Part shown: positions 18,302 through 25,777 of the stretch, in pieces
Numbering within the stretch: position 1 is the first letter of the stretch
Layout of the letters: each line of letters begins with the position of its first letter
Source of the DNA: Salinisphaera orenii subsp. orenii MK-B5
GTDB taxonomy: Bacteria; Pseudomonadota; Gammaproteobacteria; Nevskiales; Salinisphaeraceae
Direction of reading: 5' to 3'
NCBI RefSeq assembly: GCF_003788635.1
Contig: NZ_AYKH01000018.1
Location: forward strand, 1-38,944
Length of the DNA: 38,944 bases
The notes under the pieces: model-generated
Told to the model about the DNA's origin: nothing
The model's database searches: none
The model's input: the letters and a program-made list of their open reading frames with translations, nothing else
Made by a program: the position numbers and the translations under genes

Positions 18302-19462
18302 CTAGGCGGAGGCATCGGTATCGCGCTGCAGCGCATCCGCGGGCACGCGGATTCGCACGGTGGTGCCGTTGTTATCGTAGGTCTCGATGCGGGCGCCGAG
18401 CTGGTCGCCGAGCGTGGACATGAGCTCGCGGCCGAGGCCCTGTGGGGCGTCGTCGGCCATGCCGCGGCCGTTATCGGCCACGACCACGAGGATGTCGCCG
18501 TCGGCGTGCTCGAGGGTGACCTGCACTTCGCCGTCCGAGCTCTCGGGAAAGCCGTGCCGGGCGCTGTTGGCGATGAGTTCGTTGACCATGAGTGCCAGCG
18601 GAATGGCGTGATCGAGATCGACGAACACGGCGTCGACCGACGAGCACACGCGCACGGGGTGGTCGTCGTTGCTGTAGAAGGCGTCGAGTTCACCGCAAAG
18701 CTCGTGCAGATAGCCGCCGAACTCGATGTCGCGCGTCTGCCCGTCTTGATAGAGACGGTTGTAGATGCGCCCGAGCGCGGCCACGCAGTTGCCGACGGCT
18801 CGAAGACGGGCCTTGGCGTTGGCATCGTCCAGGCGCGCGGTCTCGACCGCCAGCAGGTTGCTCACGACCTGCAGGTTGTTCTTGACGCGGTGGTTGAGCT
18901 CGTCGAGCAGGGTGTTCTTCTCGCGCAGCGCCTGTTCGAGTTCGGACTCGATCCGTCCCCGCTCGATGCCGGAGGCGAGCACGTGGGCCAGCGACTGCAG
19001 AAAGTCCACGTCGTCTTCGTCAAAGGCACCTTCGGCGGAGGCGTCGGCTTCGAGCACACCGAACGGCTCGCCCGTGCCCTGGATGATGACGTTGATCGCA
19101 CGGGTCACCCCGTGTTCGATCAGCAGTTCGGGGGTGCGGAACCGTTCCTCGCTGGACAGATGGTTGCTGACGACCGGCTCGCCGGTGTGCAGCGCGTAGC
19201 CGGCCGGCGAGTCCATGCCGGCGCCCACGGTGGCGCGGCCGACCACGCCTGGCTGCCAGCCGATGCCGGTATAGACACGCAGACGCTCATCATCCGACTC
19301 GTACTTGAGCACTTTCGCCAGATTCGACTGCACGCCCTCGGCGGCGATGCGGGTCGCCTCCTGGGCGAGCACTGCGAAATCGTGGCTGTTCAACGCATAC
19401 AGCCCCAGATCGGATACCAGGGACTGCTGGCGCAGACGGTACTCGAGGCCTTGCTGTCCCAT
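18302..19462 (-). CDS. GAF-domain sensor histidine kinase (HisKA_2 type, orphan)
   Basis: The protein has 386 residues from ATG 19462; a GTG three codons upstream is less well placed after AGAGG. It has no membrane span, so it is a soluble kinase. A GAF sensor domain covers about residues 20-170. The phosphoacceptor box NHRVKNNLQVV (His about 191) and the ATPase motifs MVNELIANSARHGFP (N-box) and ADNGRGM (G1) are intact. This HisKA_2/HWE-like arrangement is typical of soluble kinases for light, redox or general-stress inputs. No response regulator gene is adjacent, so its partner must be encoded elsewhere. No chromophore cysteine is obvious in the GAF domain. Confidence 0.87.
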   Translation of the reverse strand: MGQQGLEYRLRQQSLVSDLGLYALNSHDFAVLAQEATRIAAEGVQSNLAKVLKYESDDERLRVYTGIGWQPGVVGRATVGAGMDSPAGYALHTGEPVVSNHLSSEERFRTPELLIEHGVTRAINVIIQGTGEPFGVLEADASAEGAFDEDDVDFLQSLAHVLASGIERGRIESELEQALREKNTLLDELNHRVKNNLQVVSNLLAVETARLDDANAKARLRAVGNCVAALGRIYNRLYQDGQTRDIEFGGYLHELCGELDAFYSNDDHPVRVCSSVDAVFVDLDHAIPLALMVNELIANSARHGFPESSDGEVQVTLEHADGDILVVVADNGRGMADDAPQGLGRELMSTLGDQLGARIETYDNNGTTVRIRVPADALQRDTDASA

Positions 19463-19573
19463 CGTCTTCACCCTCTGACCGGCGCCACGGCAGATGCGGC
19501 GTCGTTTTCGGAAAATACTGTACGTGGACGGCGATCACGCACCGATGCCCGGATCCGGGCGAGGACACGAAGC

Positions 19574-20158
19574 TTAACCGCTTGCCGACAAACGCTCCAG
19601 CGCGTGATCCGCGGCGGTCTGCAATTGTTCGCGTGTGCGTGCGAGCGCCTCGCGTTCGCCGGCATCATCGAGGTTGCGCACGTTGGCGTCGACGTTCAGC
19701 AACACCATGGCGAGCCCGGAATGCAGCAGGCGTGCGCCGGCGTCGGTATCGCTGTGCAGGCTCTCGCGGGTGAGCCCGCGCGCGGCCACCGCCAGTTCGA
19801 GCGCCTCCAGACAGCAGCGAGCGGTATCCACCGGTACGCGGTTGATGCGTTCGACGGCCGCCTGCAGCGCGCCCTCATCCGCCGTGTCCCGGCGCGCCGC
19901 GAGGTAGGCGTTGAACGCCTGCACATCCTCGTCGGCGTAATCGCCGAGCGCGGCGAGCTGGGCGTCGGCGCGCTCGATCAGCCGTGCGCGCTCGGCGCAG
20001 GCCGCCTTGGATTCGCTGATACGCAGCCCCTTGAGCACGAGCGCCAGGCCGATCGCCGCGGAACTGGCCGCCGCCGCGCCGCAGCCGGGCATGGAGCGCG
20101 ACTCGATCGCGTCGCGGAATTCGCCGAGCGTCATCTGCCAGATACTGTGTTCGGCCAT
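19574..20158 (-). CDS. Cyclodeaminase/cyclohydrolase family protein (FTCD_C fold)
   Basis: The protein has 194 residues. The N-terminal stretch MTLGEFRDAIESRSMPGCGAA followed by ASSAAIGLALVLKGL is the signature of the formiminotetrahydrofolate cyclodeaminase domain family, and the rest is all-helical. Family members convert formimino- or methenyl-tetrahydrofolate, often as separate small proteins such as FchA. ATG 20158 was chosen because the upstream extension is not family-like. The usual glycine-rich PGGGS loop is PGCGA here, so activity may differ. It follows the siderophore synthetase on the same strand after a 97-bp gap. Confidence 0.8.
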   Translation of the reverse strand: MAEHSIWQMTLGEFRDAIESRSMPGCGAAAASSAAIGLALVLKGLRISESKAACAERARLIERADAQLAALGDYADEDVQAFNAYLAARRDTADEGALQAAVERINRVPVDTARCCLEALELAVAARGLTRESLHSDTDAGARLLHSGLAMVLLNVDANVRNLDDAGEREALARTREQLQTAADHALERLSASG

Positions 20159-20255
20159 GGTATGCGTTTGTGCCGATCGACCAGACCGGCATTGTCCCAT
20201 GTCCGGGCCACGAGCCAAGCGCTCGTTCACCGGCGCCGGGCGGGCACGCGGCCGG

Positions 20256-22064
20256 CTAGAGATCGGCGATCGGATTGGCGAGCGTGCCGGCGAACTGCAG
20301 ATGGCCCGCCGGATCGTCGAGATCGATCATCTGCGCGTTGTTGCGCAGCTGCAGCCGATTGAGACAGGAGCGCTTGAACGCGGGCGCGAACAGGTCGTAA
20401 CGCGCGAACTTGTCGGCGAACTCGGGATGCGCGGCCTGGTAGGCGCGCACGCAGTCGGCCACCCGCTGCCAGAAGGCCTGCGGCGGATAGTCGCACTCTT
20501 CGGCGAGGATGTCCGCGATATAGCGAAAGATCAGATCGAACAGATCGGTGAACAGGCTGAGCACCTTGAGCTCTTCCGGCACGGCGACCGCCAGTCGGGC
20601 GGCCTCGCCGGGCAGCTCGACGTCGGTGTTCATGATGCCCACCTCCTCGGCGATGTCCTTCATGATCGCGCGCACCGGCACGTTGTCCTCCAGTACGAGA
20701 ATGATGTTCTCGCCGTGCGGCATGAACACGAGGTCATGCGCATAGAAGCAGTGCAGCAACGGGCTCATGTAAGCGTCGAGATAGCGCGACAGCCAGGCAT
20801 CGATATCCAGCGGCGAGGCGTCGACGAGCGCGCCGATCACCGAGGCGCCCTCGGCATCGCGATGCAGCAGCGCGGCCATGGTCATGAGCCGCTGCGAGGC
20901 CTCGACCTGGTTGTACGGGCTTTCGCGCCAGAGCGCGGCGAGCATCTTGTTGGCGCCGTCGGTACTGGGCGCGGCGGCTTCGAAATGCGGGTGGCGATAG
21001 CCGATGGCGGCGACTTCGCGCAGGATCGTGAATCCCTTGTCACACAGGTAGGCGTCGCCGCGCAGCAGGCGATCGATCCAGTCGTTGATCTCGGGCGTGC
21101 CGCGCATGTAGTACGGCGACAGCCCGCGCGAGAATCCCATGTTGAGGATCGATAGCGCCATCTTCACGTAGCAGCGCGTGGGCGCGTCGCGGTTGAACAG
21201 CGTGCGGATGGACTGCTGCGCCTGGTAGGCGTTCTGGCTAAAACCAAGATAAACCAGCCGCTCGGCCGCGATCTCGCCGGCAAAGGCGTAGACGATGCGG
21301 TTGTGCCACTGCCACGGATGCACGGGCATGAAGCGATAGTCGGCGGCGTCCAGCCCGCGCGCTTCGAGGCGCTCGGCGAAGGCTGTGCGATCGGCGGCGT
21401 CCAGTTCGCCGGCGAGATGCTCGGCGTAGCTGCGATCGGCACTGCAAGTGAACTGGGCGCGGCTGACGTGGGCCGCGACCCAGACGAGGCGTATCGGCGC
21501 GGCGGCTTCGGGCGTATAGGCGCGGTAATCGATGCTGTCGAAACCCACGCGCCCGCTGTTGGCGATGAAGGCGGGATGGCCCTCGGTCATCGCCGCCTCG
21601 ATCTGCTGGAAGTCGGCGTCGACGAAATCGCGCGCCCTTAGCCCGCCGGCGGCGAGCTTCCAGGCCAGGCTGTAGAGGGTGGCGGTGATCTCCTCGAGAT
21701 ACGTCGGCAGGGCCGCATCGCCGATGCCCAGCTGCGCGCGCAGTTCCAGCACGAGTTCGACGGCGTCGAGCGGCGCGGGGGCGCCGTCGACGGTCTTTTC
21801 CAGTGTCGCGGGCTCGATATGCCAGTGTTCGAGTGCGCGCACCGTGGCACGAAAACGATAGCGCACCCGCGCATCGTGGGTGGTCAGCGTGTAGACGGCC
21901 GAATCCGCGGCGTGCGGCTCGGTCTCGGGTACGGGGGCGATCAGTAGCTCGTGGCTGAACTCGGCGAGCATCTTCACGACCAACCGGGCGTTCGCGCGGG
22001 CCCAGGTGCCGGTATCGAGATGGGCGATGGCCTGTTCGGTTGCGACGATAGGCATGCGGCTCAT
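20256..22064 (-). CDS. IucA/IucC-family siderophore synthetase (type C NIS synthetase)
   Basis: The protein has 602 residues, the usual size for NIS synthetases. It carries VHPWQWHN, the KMALSILNMGFSRGLSPYYM block and HGENIILVLEDNVPVRAIMKD, which line the ATP and substrate sites. The C-terminal FhuF-like segment NNAQMIDLDDPAG, ending in GTLANPI, resembles AlcC/PubC/DesD-type enzymes. These adenylate a carboxylate and couple hydroxamate-diamine units in the cytoplasm, giving dimeric or trimeric macrocyclic hydroxamates. The ATG overlaps the acyltransferase stop (ATGA), so the two are translationally coupled. As the last siderophore gene it should catalyse the final assembly. The product identity (bisucaberin, desferrioxamine or alcaligin type) is inferred. 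Confidence 0.9.
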   Translation of the reverse strand: MSRMPIVATEQAIAHLDTGTWARANARLVVKMLAEFSHELLIAPVPETEPHAADSAVYTLTTHDARVRYRFRATVRALEHWHIEPATLEKTVDGAPAPLDAVELVLELRAQLGIGDAALPTYLEEITATLYSLAWKLAAGGLRARDFVDADFQQIEAAMTEGHPAFIANSGRVGFDSIDYRAYTPEAAAPIRLVWVAAHVSRAQFTCSADRSYAEHLAGELDAADRTAFAERLEARGLDAADYRFMPVHPWQWHNRIVYAFAGEIAAERLVYLGFSQNAYQAQQSIRTLFNRDAPTRCYVKMALSILNMGFSRGLSPYYMRGTPEINDWIDRLLRGDAYLCDKGFTILREVAAIGYRHPHFEAAAPSTDGANKMLAALWRESPYNQVEASQRLMTMAALLHRDAEGASVIGALVDASPLDIDAWLSRYLDAYMSPLLHCFYAHDLVFMPHGENIILVLEDNVPVRAIMKDIAEEVGIMNTDVELPGEAARLAVAVPEELKVLSLFTDLFDLIFRYIADILAEECDYPPQAFWQRVADCVRAYQAAHPEFADKFARYDLFAPAFKRSCLNRLQLRNNAQMIDLDDPAGHLQFAGTLANPIADL

Positions 22065-22669
22065 GAGCGGGTCCTTGCTGCGGCGGCGGGGGCGTTGTGC
22101 GGGTGGGCCCGCGCGGCGGCATAGTCCGCACGGGTGCAGGTGGCGAACCACGCGGTCTTGCCGGGCAGTTCGACGCGGCGGTGATAGACGAAACCGGCAC
22201 GGCGGTTGATCGGATGAATGCCTTCGTTGGCGACGTCCGGCTCGACCACGACGCGCTCGACCTGCGTATCGGCGAACAGGCAATCCATGATCTGGACGAA
22301 CACCGCCCAGGTGAAACCGGGGATGCGCCTGTCCGCCGGGGCGACGAGCACGTGCATGCCGATATCGCCGGGCTGGACGTCGTAGTGCGCGCCGATGGCC
22401 TCGGCAGCCGGGGCGTAACGCTCCATGAGAAATGCCGGCACGCCGTCGTGCAGGCCGATGAAGGCATCGAAGTCGGCCGATGCGGCGAGCCGCAGGAAGT
22501 AGTCGCGAACCTGCGGCGCGGTTAGCGACTGCATACCCCAGAAGCGGGCGTGGTCGCTGCGCAGCCAGGCATGGGCCGTCGGTACGTGGCGCTCGATATC
22601 GAACGGCGTGATTGCCAGTTCGCCGATACCGGGAATCCGGCACGCCTGTATAACGCGGGTGTCGGTCAA
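22061..22669 (-). CDS. Siderophore acyltransferase (IucB/AlcB-type GNAT)
   Basis: The protein has 202 residues. AlcB/RhbD-type motifs are visible: HAWLRSDHARFWGMQ, GDIGMHVLVAPADRR, GFTWAVFVQIMDCLF and VEPDVANEGIHPINRRAGFV, which form the acyl-CoA and hydroxylamine sites. It should transfer an acyl group (acetyl or succinyl) to the N-hydroxy-diamine in the cytoplasm. The start is a TTG at 22669 with AGGAG 6 bp upstream. No ATG or GTG in the frame gives the full family N-terminus. It lies between the N-hydroxylase and the synthetase, overlapping the latter by 4 bp. Confidence 0.88.
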   Translation of the reverse strand: MTDTRVIQACRIPGIGELAITPFDIERHVPTAHAWLRSDHARFWGMQSLTAPQVRDYFLRLAASADFDAFIGLHDGVPAFLMERYAPAAEAIGAHYDVQPGDIGMHVLVAPADRRIPGFTWAVFVQIMDCLFADTQVERVVVEPDVANEGIHPINRRAGFVYHRRVELPGKTAWFATCTRADYAAARAHPHNAPAAAARTRS

Positions 22670-22717
22670 GCTCGTCTCCTGTCAGGGCATGCAGTCAGTG
22701 CCGCGCGGCGAGGCGAT

Positions 22718-24058
22718 TCAGGCCGGCGTACGGCGACGATTCACGGCCGGCGTATCCGGCGTTTGCACCGCAAACTGCTGAAAGGCGATACGCCGCTCGA
22801 TCGGGTAATGCTCGACGCCGGTGAGCGCACGCAGAATGCAGGCGTTGCGATAGCAGGCCATGCCCAGATCCGGCGTGACGAAGCCGTGGGTATGGATCTC
22901 GGCGTTCTGAACGAAAATCTCGGCGTTCGCGTGGTCGACGGCGTAATCGCGCGACACGTCGAAGCGCCCCTGCTCGTCCCAGCGGATCCGATCGGCGATG
23001 CCGTCGATATAGTCCGGCACGCGATACGCAAACCCGGTGGCCAGCACCAGCGACGCGCTGCGATGGGTGAAACCCGCGCCCTGCTCGTGCTGAACGAAAT
23101 CCAGTTCGATCGTGTCTCGAACGGCGTCGTGGCGGGCGTCGCGCAGTTCGACGTTGGCCTGCAGGCCGACGTCCAGGGTGCCGGCCACATCGCGCTCGTA
23201 CATGAGGTCGTAGATGGCGTTGATCAGCGACTCGTCGATGCCCTTGTAGAGCGATTTGTGGTCCTCGCCGAGCCGGTGGCGGCGGTGTTCCGACAGGCCG
23301 TGGAAATAATCGACGTACTCCGGCGAGGTCATCTCCAGGGTGAGCTTGTCGTAGTTGAGCGCGAAAAAGCGCGGCGAACGGGTGAACCAGTCGAGCCGGT
23401 AGCCGTGCCGCGGCTGTTCGGCCAGCAGCGCATGGAAGACCTCGGCCGCGCTCTGGCCGCTGCCGACCACGGTGATCGACTCGCCGGCCTGCAGGCGTGC
23501 GCGCTCGTGGGCGAAGGCGCTGGCGTGCACCACGCGCCCGCCCAGTTCGCGGCAGCAGGCCGGCACATGCACGTCGGGCCCGGTGCCCAGTACCAGTGCG
23601 CGAGCATGCAGTTCGCGGCGCGCGCCGGTGGCGGTATCCGCGAGCGTGAGCGTGTAGCAGCCGGCAGCGGCGTCGTGGGCGACCGCCACCACGCGGGTGC
23701 CGAAGATCAGGTTGTCCAGCCGCTCGCAGACCCAGCGGCAGTACTGGTTGTACTCCGCGCGCAGCATATGGAACTGCTCGCGGATATAGAACGCGTAGAT
23801 GCGCCCGGTCTGCTTGAGATAGTTGAGAAAGCTGTAGTCGCTGGTCGGGTCGGCGAGTGTGACCAGATCGGCCATGAACGGCGTCTGCAGGGTCGCGCCC
23901 TCCAGCAGCAGCCCGGGATGCCAATCGAAGTGATCGTTCTCGTCGATGAATACGGCGTCGAGATCGTCGATGGGCGCGGACAACGCAGCCAGGCCCAGAT
24001 TGAACGGCCCGATGCCGATGCCGGCGACGTCGTGAATGTGCATGGCGGGCTCAACCAT
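22718..24058 (-). CDS. Lysine/ornithine/diamine N-hydroxylase (FAD- and NADPH-dependent)
   Basis: The protein has 446 residues. FAD-binding GIGIGPFNLGLA is at residues 13-24, NADPH-binding VVGSGQSAAE at 197-206, and the C-terminal ATGFAYRVP motif is present. These define the IucD/PvdA/AlcA N-monooxygenase family, which hydroxylates a primary amine in hydroxamate siderophore synthesis. Next to a decarboxylase, the substrate is more likely a diamine (cadaverine or putrescine) than a free amino acid. ATG 24058 lies inside the end of the decarboxylase gene (8-bp overlap). ATG 24043 is an alternative closer to the FAD motif. Confidence 0.9.
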   Translation of the reverse strand: MVEPAMHIHDVAGIGIGPFNLGLAALSAPIDDLDAVFIDENDHFDWHPGLLLEGATLQTPFMADLVTLADPTSDYSFLNYLKQTGRIYAFYIREQFHMLRAEYNQYCRWVCERLDNLIFGTRVVAVAHDAAAGCYTLTLADTATGARRELHARALVLGTGPDVHVPACCRELGGRVVHASAFAHERARLQAGESITVVGSGQSAAEVFHALLAEQPRHGYRLDWFTRSPRFFALNYDKLTLEMTSPEYVDYFHGLSEHRRHRLGEDHKSLYKGIDESLINAIYDLMYERDVAGTLDVGLQANVELRDARHDAVRDTIELDFVQHEQGAGFTHRSASLVLATGFAYRVPDYIDGIADRIRWDEQGRFDVSRDYAVDHANAEIFVQNAEIHTHGFVTPDLGMACYRNACILRALTGVEHYPIERRIAFQQFAVQTPDTPAVNRRRTPA

Positions 24059-25634
24059 GACGGCGCCACTGCGCGTTGACGGCGGCCGAGCCCGGCACCG
24101 CGCCGACCGCGTTCGCCCGGCCATATTCGAGCACGAGATCGACGATCTCGCGCATCTGTTCGACCGTGGTCGCGGCGTTGAGCAGCGTGAACTTGAGATA
24201 GCGCCGGCCGCCGACCCGGGTCGCCGCGATCATGGCCTCGCCGTCGCGCGCGAGCTGCGCCCGGATCGCGGCGTTGAGGCGGTCGAGTTCGGCCTCGGAC
24301 GTGGTCAGACACGGCCGGTAGCGGAACACGATCGTGCTCAGCTCGGGCCGGTGCAGCAGTTCCAGGCGCGGCTCGGCGAGCATGAGCTCGCAGGTGGCCC
24401 GTGCAAGCGCGATCGCGCCGTCGAAGGCCGCGCCCACCGCGTCCGCGCCGACCGTGCGCAGGGTCAGCCACAGTTTGAGAGCGTCGAAGCGCTTGGTCGT
24501 CTGCAGCGACTTGTTGACCTGATCGGGCGTGCCAGCCGCGGCCGCCTCGCGCGGGTTCAGATAGTCCGCATGATGGGTGACCAGACCGAGCTGCGCGCCG
24601 TCGGCGACGATGAACGCACTGCAGCTGACCGGCTGGAAGAACGACTTGTGATAGTCGACGGTCAGCGAATCCGCGCGTTCAAGCCCGGCGATGCGCGCCC
24701 GATGCGCGATCGACACCAGCAGCCCGCAGCCGTAGGCCGCATCCACGTGCAGCCAGAGATGCTGCGCGTCGCAGACCGCGCCGATCGGGCCGAGATCGTC
24801 CAGGCTGCCGAAGTCGGTGGTGCCAAGCGTGGCCACCACGGCGATCGGGATATCACCCTGCTCGCGGCTGTGCGCGATCGCACGCTCGAGCGCGGCCACG
24901 TCCATGCGCCGGGCGCTGTCGCAGGCCACGCCCACGACCGCCTCGTGGCCCAGGCCCAGCAGCGCGGCGGCCTTGGCCAGGCTGAAATGGCTCGCCTCGG
25001 AGACGAAGATTCGCAGGCGCGAGGCCGCCGCCGGCAGCCCGTGCGTCTGCACGCGGCCGTGGCCATATTCGCGCGCGCACCAAGCATCGCGCATGAGCAG
25101 CACGGCCATGAGATTCGATTGCGTGCCGCCGCTGGTGAACACGCCGTCGGCGGCCTCCGGCAGGCCGGCCCGGGCCGCCGTCCAGGCGATGAGCTTCTGC
25201 TCGATGAAGGTCGCACCTGCGCTCTGGTCCCAGGTATCCAGCGACGAGTTGATCGCGCTGAGCACCACCTCGGCCGCGACCGACGGCACCAGCACCGGGC
25301 AGTTCAGGTGCGCCGCATAGCGCGGATGATGAAAATACACCGCGTGGTCGAGATATAGCCGGCGCAGCTCGTCGAGCGCGGCCGGCATATCGCCCGGCGG
25401 CGTATCCAGATCGAGCGCCTCGAAATCGGGCGCCAGCTCGTCGGGCCGCACGCCGCTGTGCACATGCCGCGCCCGACGCAGGGCCGCCGCGACGGCGTCC
25501 GCCGCCTGGTGGACCTGATCGCGGTAAAGATCGAGATTGTGTTCGTTGAACAGCTGGGCGGAACGGGCGATCTCCGGATCGCCCGTGGCATCGGCACGGT
25601 CATGTATCGACGGTACCGGGGTCGAGGTGCGCAT
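24051..25634 (-). CDS. Group II PLP-dependent amino-acid decarboxylase (diamine-forming)
   Basis: The protein has 527 residues. PLP-site features are SGGTQSNL near residue 168, the stacking His (H216) in SEASHFSLAKAA, the Asp in HVDAAYG (D298) and the Schiff-base lysine in TVDYHKSFFQP (K330). This pattern matches siderophore decarboxylases such as DesA and RhbB. It probably makes cadaverine or putrescine from lysine or ornithine; the sequence alone does not settle which. ATG 25634 follows GGAGGG. As the first synthesis gene after the receptor it probably begins the operon, and it overlaps the N-hydroxylase by 8 bp. Confidence 0.9.
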   Translation of the reverse strand: MRTSTPVPSIHDRADATGDPEIARSAQLFNEHNLDLYRDQVHQAADAVAAALRRARHVHSGVRPDELAPDFEALDLDTPPGDMPAALDELRRLYLDHAVYFHHPRYAAHLNCPVLVPSVAAEVVLSAINSSLDTWDQSAGATFIEQKLIAWTAARAGLPEAADGVFTSGGTQSNLMAVLLMRDAWCAREYGHGRVQTHGLPAAASRLRIFVSEASHFSLAKAAALLGLGHEAVVGVACDSARRMDVAALERAIAHSREQGDIPIAVVATLGTTDFGSLDDLGPIGAVCDAQHLWLHVDAAYGCGLLVSIAHRARIAGLERADSLTVDYHKSFFQPVSCSAFIVADGAQLGLVTHHADYLNPREAAAAGTPDQVNKSLQTTKRFDALKLWLTLRTVGADAVGAAFDGAIALARATCELMLAEPRLELLHRPELSTIVFRYRPCLTTSEAELDRLNAAIRAQLARDGEAMIAATRVGGRRYLKFTLLNAATTVEQMREIVDLVLEYGRANAVGAVPGSAAVNAQWRRHG

Positions 25635-25673
25635 GGCGCCACCCTCCGTGTCGAGATAAAAACGCTTCGCCCC

Positions 25674-25689
25674 GCGCGCCGCGGCGCGC
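25674..25689. repeat. Perfect 16-bp palindrome GCGCGCCGCGGCGCGC
   Basis: A self-complementary element in the 143-bp gap between the receptor stop and the decarboxylase start. It may fold in the 5' leader of the decarboxylase transcript or partly terminate receptor transcription. The GC-rich background makes chance occurrence plausible. Confidence 0.5.
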
Positions 25690-25777
25690 AGGCCCTGCCC
25701 CTCGTTCTTATTTCGATATCCGAACCGCGCCCGCCGCCGTGACGACAGCGGGCCGCGGCCCTGCGGCCGACTACCGC

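Noticed and set aside
17861-20362. Long plus-strand open frame (about 830 codons)
   Set aside because: It is antisense to the histidine kinase and cyclodeaminase genes, is Arg/Ala/Gly-rich and has no family motifs; GC-rich third positions create such frames.
23015-25358. Plus-strand frames opposite the siderophore genes
   Set aside because: They mirror minus-strand genes that have clear motifs and ribosome sites; the plus-strand products have only compositional bias.
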